Translations under genes and position numbers: made by a program
Part shown: in pieces, positions 63,386 to 64,000 of the stretch
Position numbering within the stretch: the stretch's first letter is position 1
Layout: the number at the start of each line of letters is the position of its first letter
Notes under the pieces: generated by a model
Database searches by the model: none
Told to the model about the DNA's origin: nothing
What the model saw: only the letters and a program-made list of their open reading frames with translations
Origin: Diploscapter coronatus
Taxonomy: Eukaryota > Nematoda > Chromadorea > Rhabditida > Rhabditidae
Direction of reading: 5' to 3'
DNA: 64,000 nucleotides
NCBI GenBank assembly: GCA_964036155.1
Contig: OZ038422.1
Span: forward strand, 35,177,201 to 35,241,200

Positions 63386-63760
63386 TTGACTTTACTTGTT
63401 TTAATCATTTTTCATTCGGGAGAAGGTGCTGGAAAATCAAATTTGAGGCGAGCAATTTACCATTTTACCATAGCGATAAATGGGTTTACTGCTTGCAAAA
63501 TCGTTAATTTACGCATAATTCTTGAATCCATTGTTAAAGCTAGGCTTCTAGGTAAAACCCCCCTCCTTTCTATAATCTTGAAGCAAATTTCAAGTTTCCA
63601 AACCAGCAAAAAATTACTTTTCCCCAAGTCTAAACTAATTATGCTGAAAAATAATTGCTTGAAAATGAGCCAAGAAAAATTTCAAAAGATAAAACTTTAT
63701 TATTTTAGGAGAAGTCGATATTTTGTGGAAAGAAGGATAAAAAACGAAACTTTTAGTTGA
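63386..63760 (+). pseudogene. Possible P-loop (myosin-like) fragment
   Basis: The frame contains FHSGEGAGKSNLRRAIYHFT, close to a Walker A motif and most like the myosin ATP-binding loop GESGAGKT-x-x-x-K/R-x-(V/A)-I-x-Y-F, but one residue shorter and with Ser for Thr. The rest of the frame is Lys-rich and shows no further myosin sequence, and no neighbouring exons were found. It could be a decayed exon, an exon of a gene continuing past the window, or chance. Confidence 0.2.
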
Positions 63761-63924
63761 AAAAATTGAAACACAGACGAAAATTGACCTGTAAAACTGA
63801 ATGATGATCGAATGATTGTTTGATAATTTTGAGATCTTTAAACTGAAAATATCACGATATTGGCATAATTTTGGTAAATTAGCATAAACCTAGCGGATTC
63901 TGAATAGAAAGTGCAATCATTGTC

Positions 63925-64000
63925 AGACTTCTCAAACCCGACTTGCAGAAAAATAGTGTGTCGTATTGAAAGGAAAGGACATGCCGTCTTTCTCTTTCGA
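63925..64000. mobile_element. Fold-back MITE family A, left part, cut by window end
   Basis: AGACTTCTCAAACCCGACTT then GCAGAAAAATAGTGTGTCGT and the core GAAAGGAAAGGACATGCC match the left half of the other family A copies. The right arm lies outside the window. Confidence 0.8.

Larger units (their letters stand above)
62062..64000. other. Right-end noncoding region with repeats
   Basis: Mostly A+T-rich. It contains a family C fold-back (62815-62925), an unplaced P-loop-like frame (63386-63760) and the start of a family A element at the edge. No complete gene is supported. Confidence 0.45.

Overview
The window is nuclear DNA from a nematode. Four things show this: a cuticle collagen with the nematode N-terminal domain and the CPPPRTAPGY-type C-terminus, two genes for the SL1 trans-spliced leader RNA, a nematode-type nuclear receptor, and a serpentine (chemoreceptor-like) protein. 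Genes are intron-dense, with short exons, mostly short GT-AG introns and 3' splice sites that usually read TTGCAG or TTTAG. Many genes have a splice-acceptor-like sequence (TTGCAG or similar) just upstream of the start codon, as expected where SL trans-splicing occurs. The intron style and lifestyle genes suit a rhabditid or diplogastrid (Pristionchus-like) worm, but the species cannot be fixed from the sequence.

Layout. 1-6.7 kb, minus strand: the 5' end of a histidine acid phosphatase (running off the left edge), a leishmanolysin-type metalloprotease, and a 21-exon cuticle collagen. 7.3-14.5 kb, minus: a METTL4/DAMT-1 adenine methyltransferase, a ZIP zinc transporter and the ribosome-biogenesis factor EBP2. 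15.8-26.9 kb, minus: one very large gene for the cohesin loader SCC2/NIPBL, with the Q-rich N-terminus that gave the worm gene its old name pqn-85. 28.9-32.6 kb, minus: a small secreted protein and a nuclear hormone receptor. 36.1-41.2 kb, minus: a KDM4/JMJD2 histone demethylase with JmjN, JmjC, two PHD-type modules and a Tudor region. It is divergent from a TEX10/IPI1 pre-rRNA processing factor (41.6-43.3 kb, plus). 44.2-49.3 kb: a small secreted peptide (plus), methionine sulfoxide reductase A (minus) and the mitochondrial outer-membrane carrier homologue MTCH (minus). 49.7-55.4 kb is AT-rich. It is bracketed by two ~245-bp direct repeats and holds a complete eight-exon seven-helix receptor and a head-to-head pair of SL1 RNA genes. 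56.3-62.1 kb: a tiny secreted TSP1-like protein (plus), an unrecognised intracellular protein (minus) and a secreted lustrin-type cysteine-repeat protein (minus). The last 2 kb holds repeats and an uncertain P-loop fragment.

A second layer is a large set of short fold-back elements (MITE-like), nearly all inside introns. One family is present at least eight times, with a ninth copy cut by the right edge. Several other families occur two or three times.

The best finding is the inverted SL1 gene pair at 54.23-54.75 kb. The two RNA bodies appear to differ at one base, and each carries an Sm site and a 3' hairpin. The same short block sits about 62 bases upstream of each RNA start, while the rest of the spacer has diverged. 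Other points of interest are the collagen triplet domain cut into micro-exons with two apparently non-AG acceptors, conserved neighbourhood of DAMT-1 and EBP2, and a GC-AG intron in the receptor gene.
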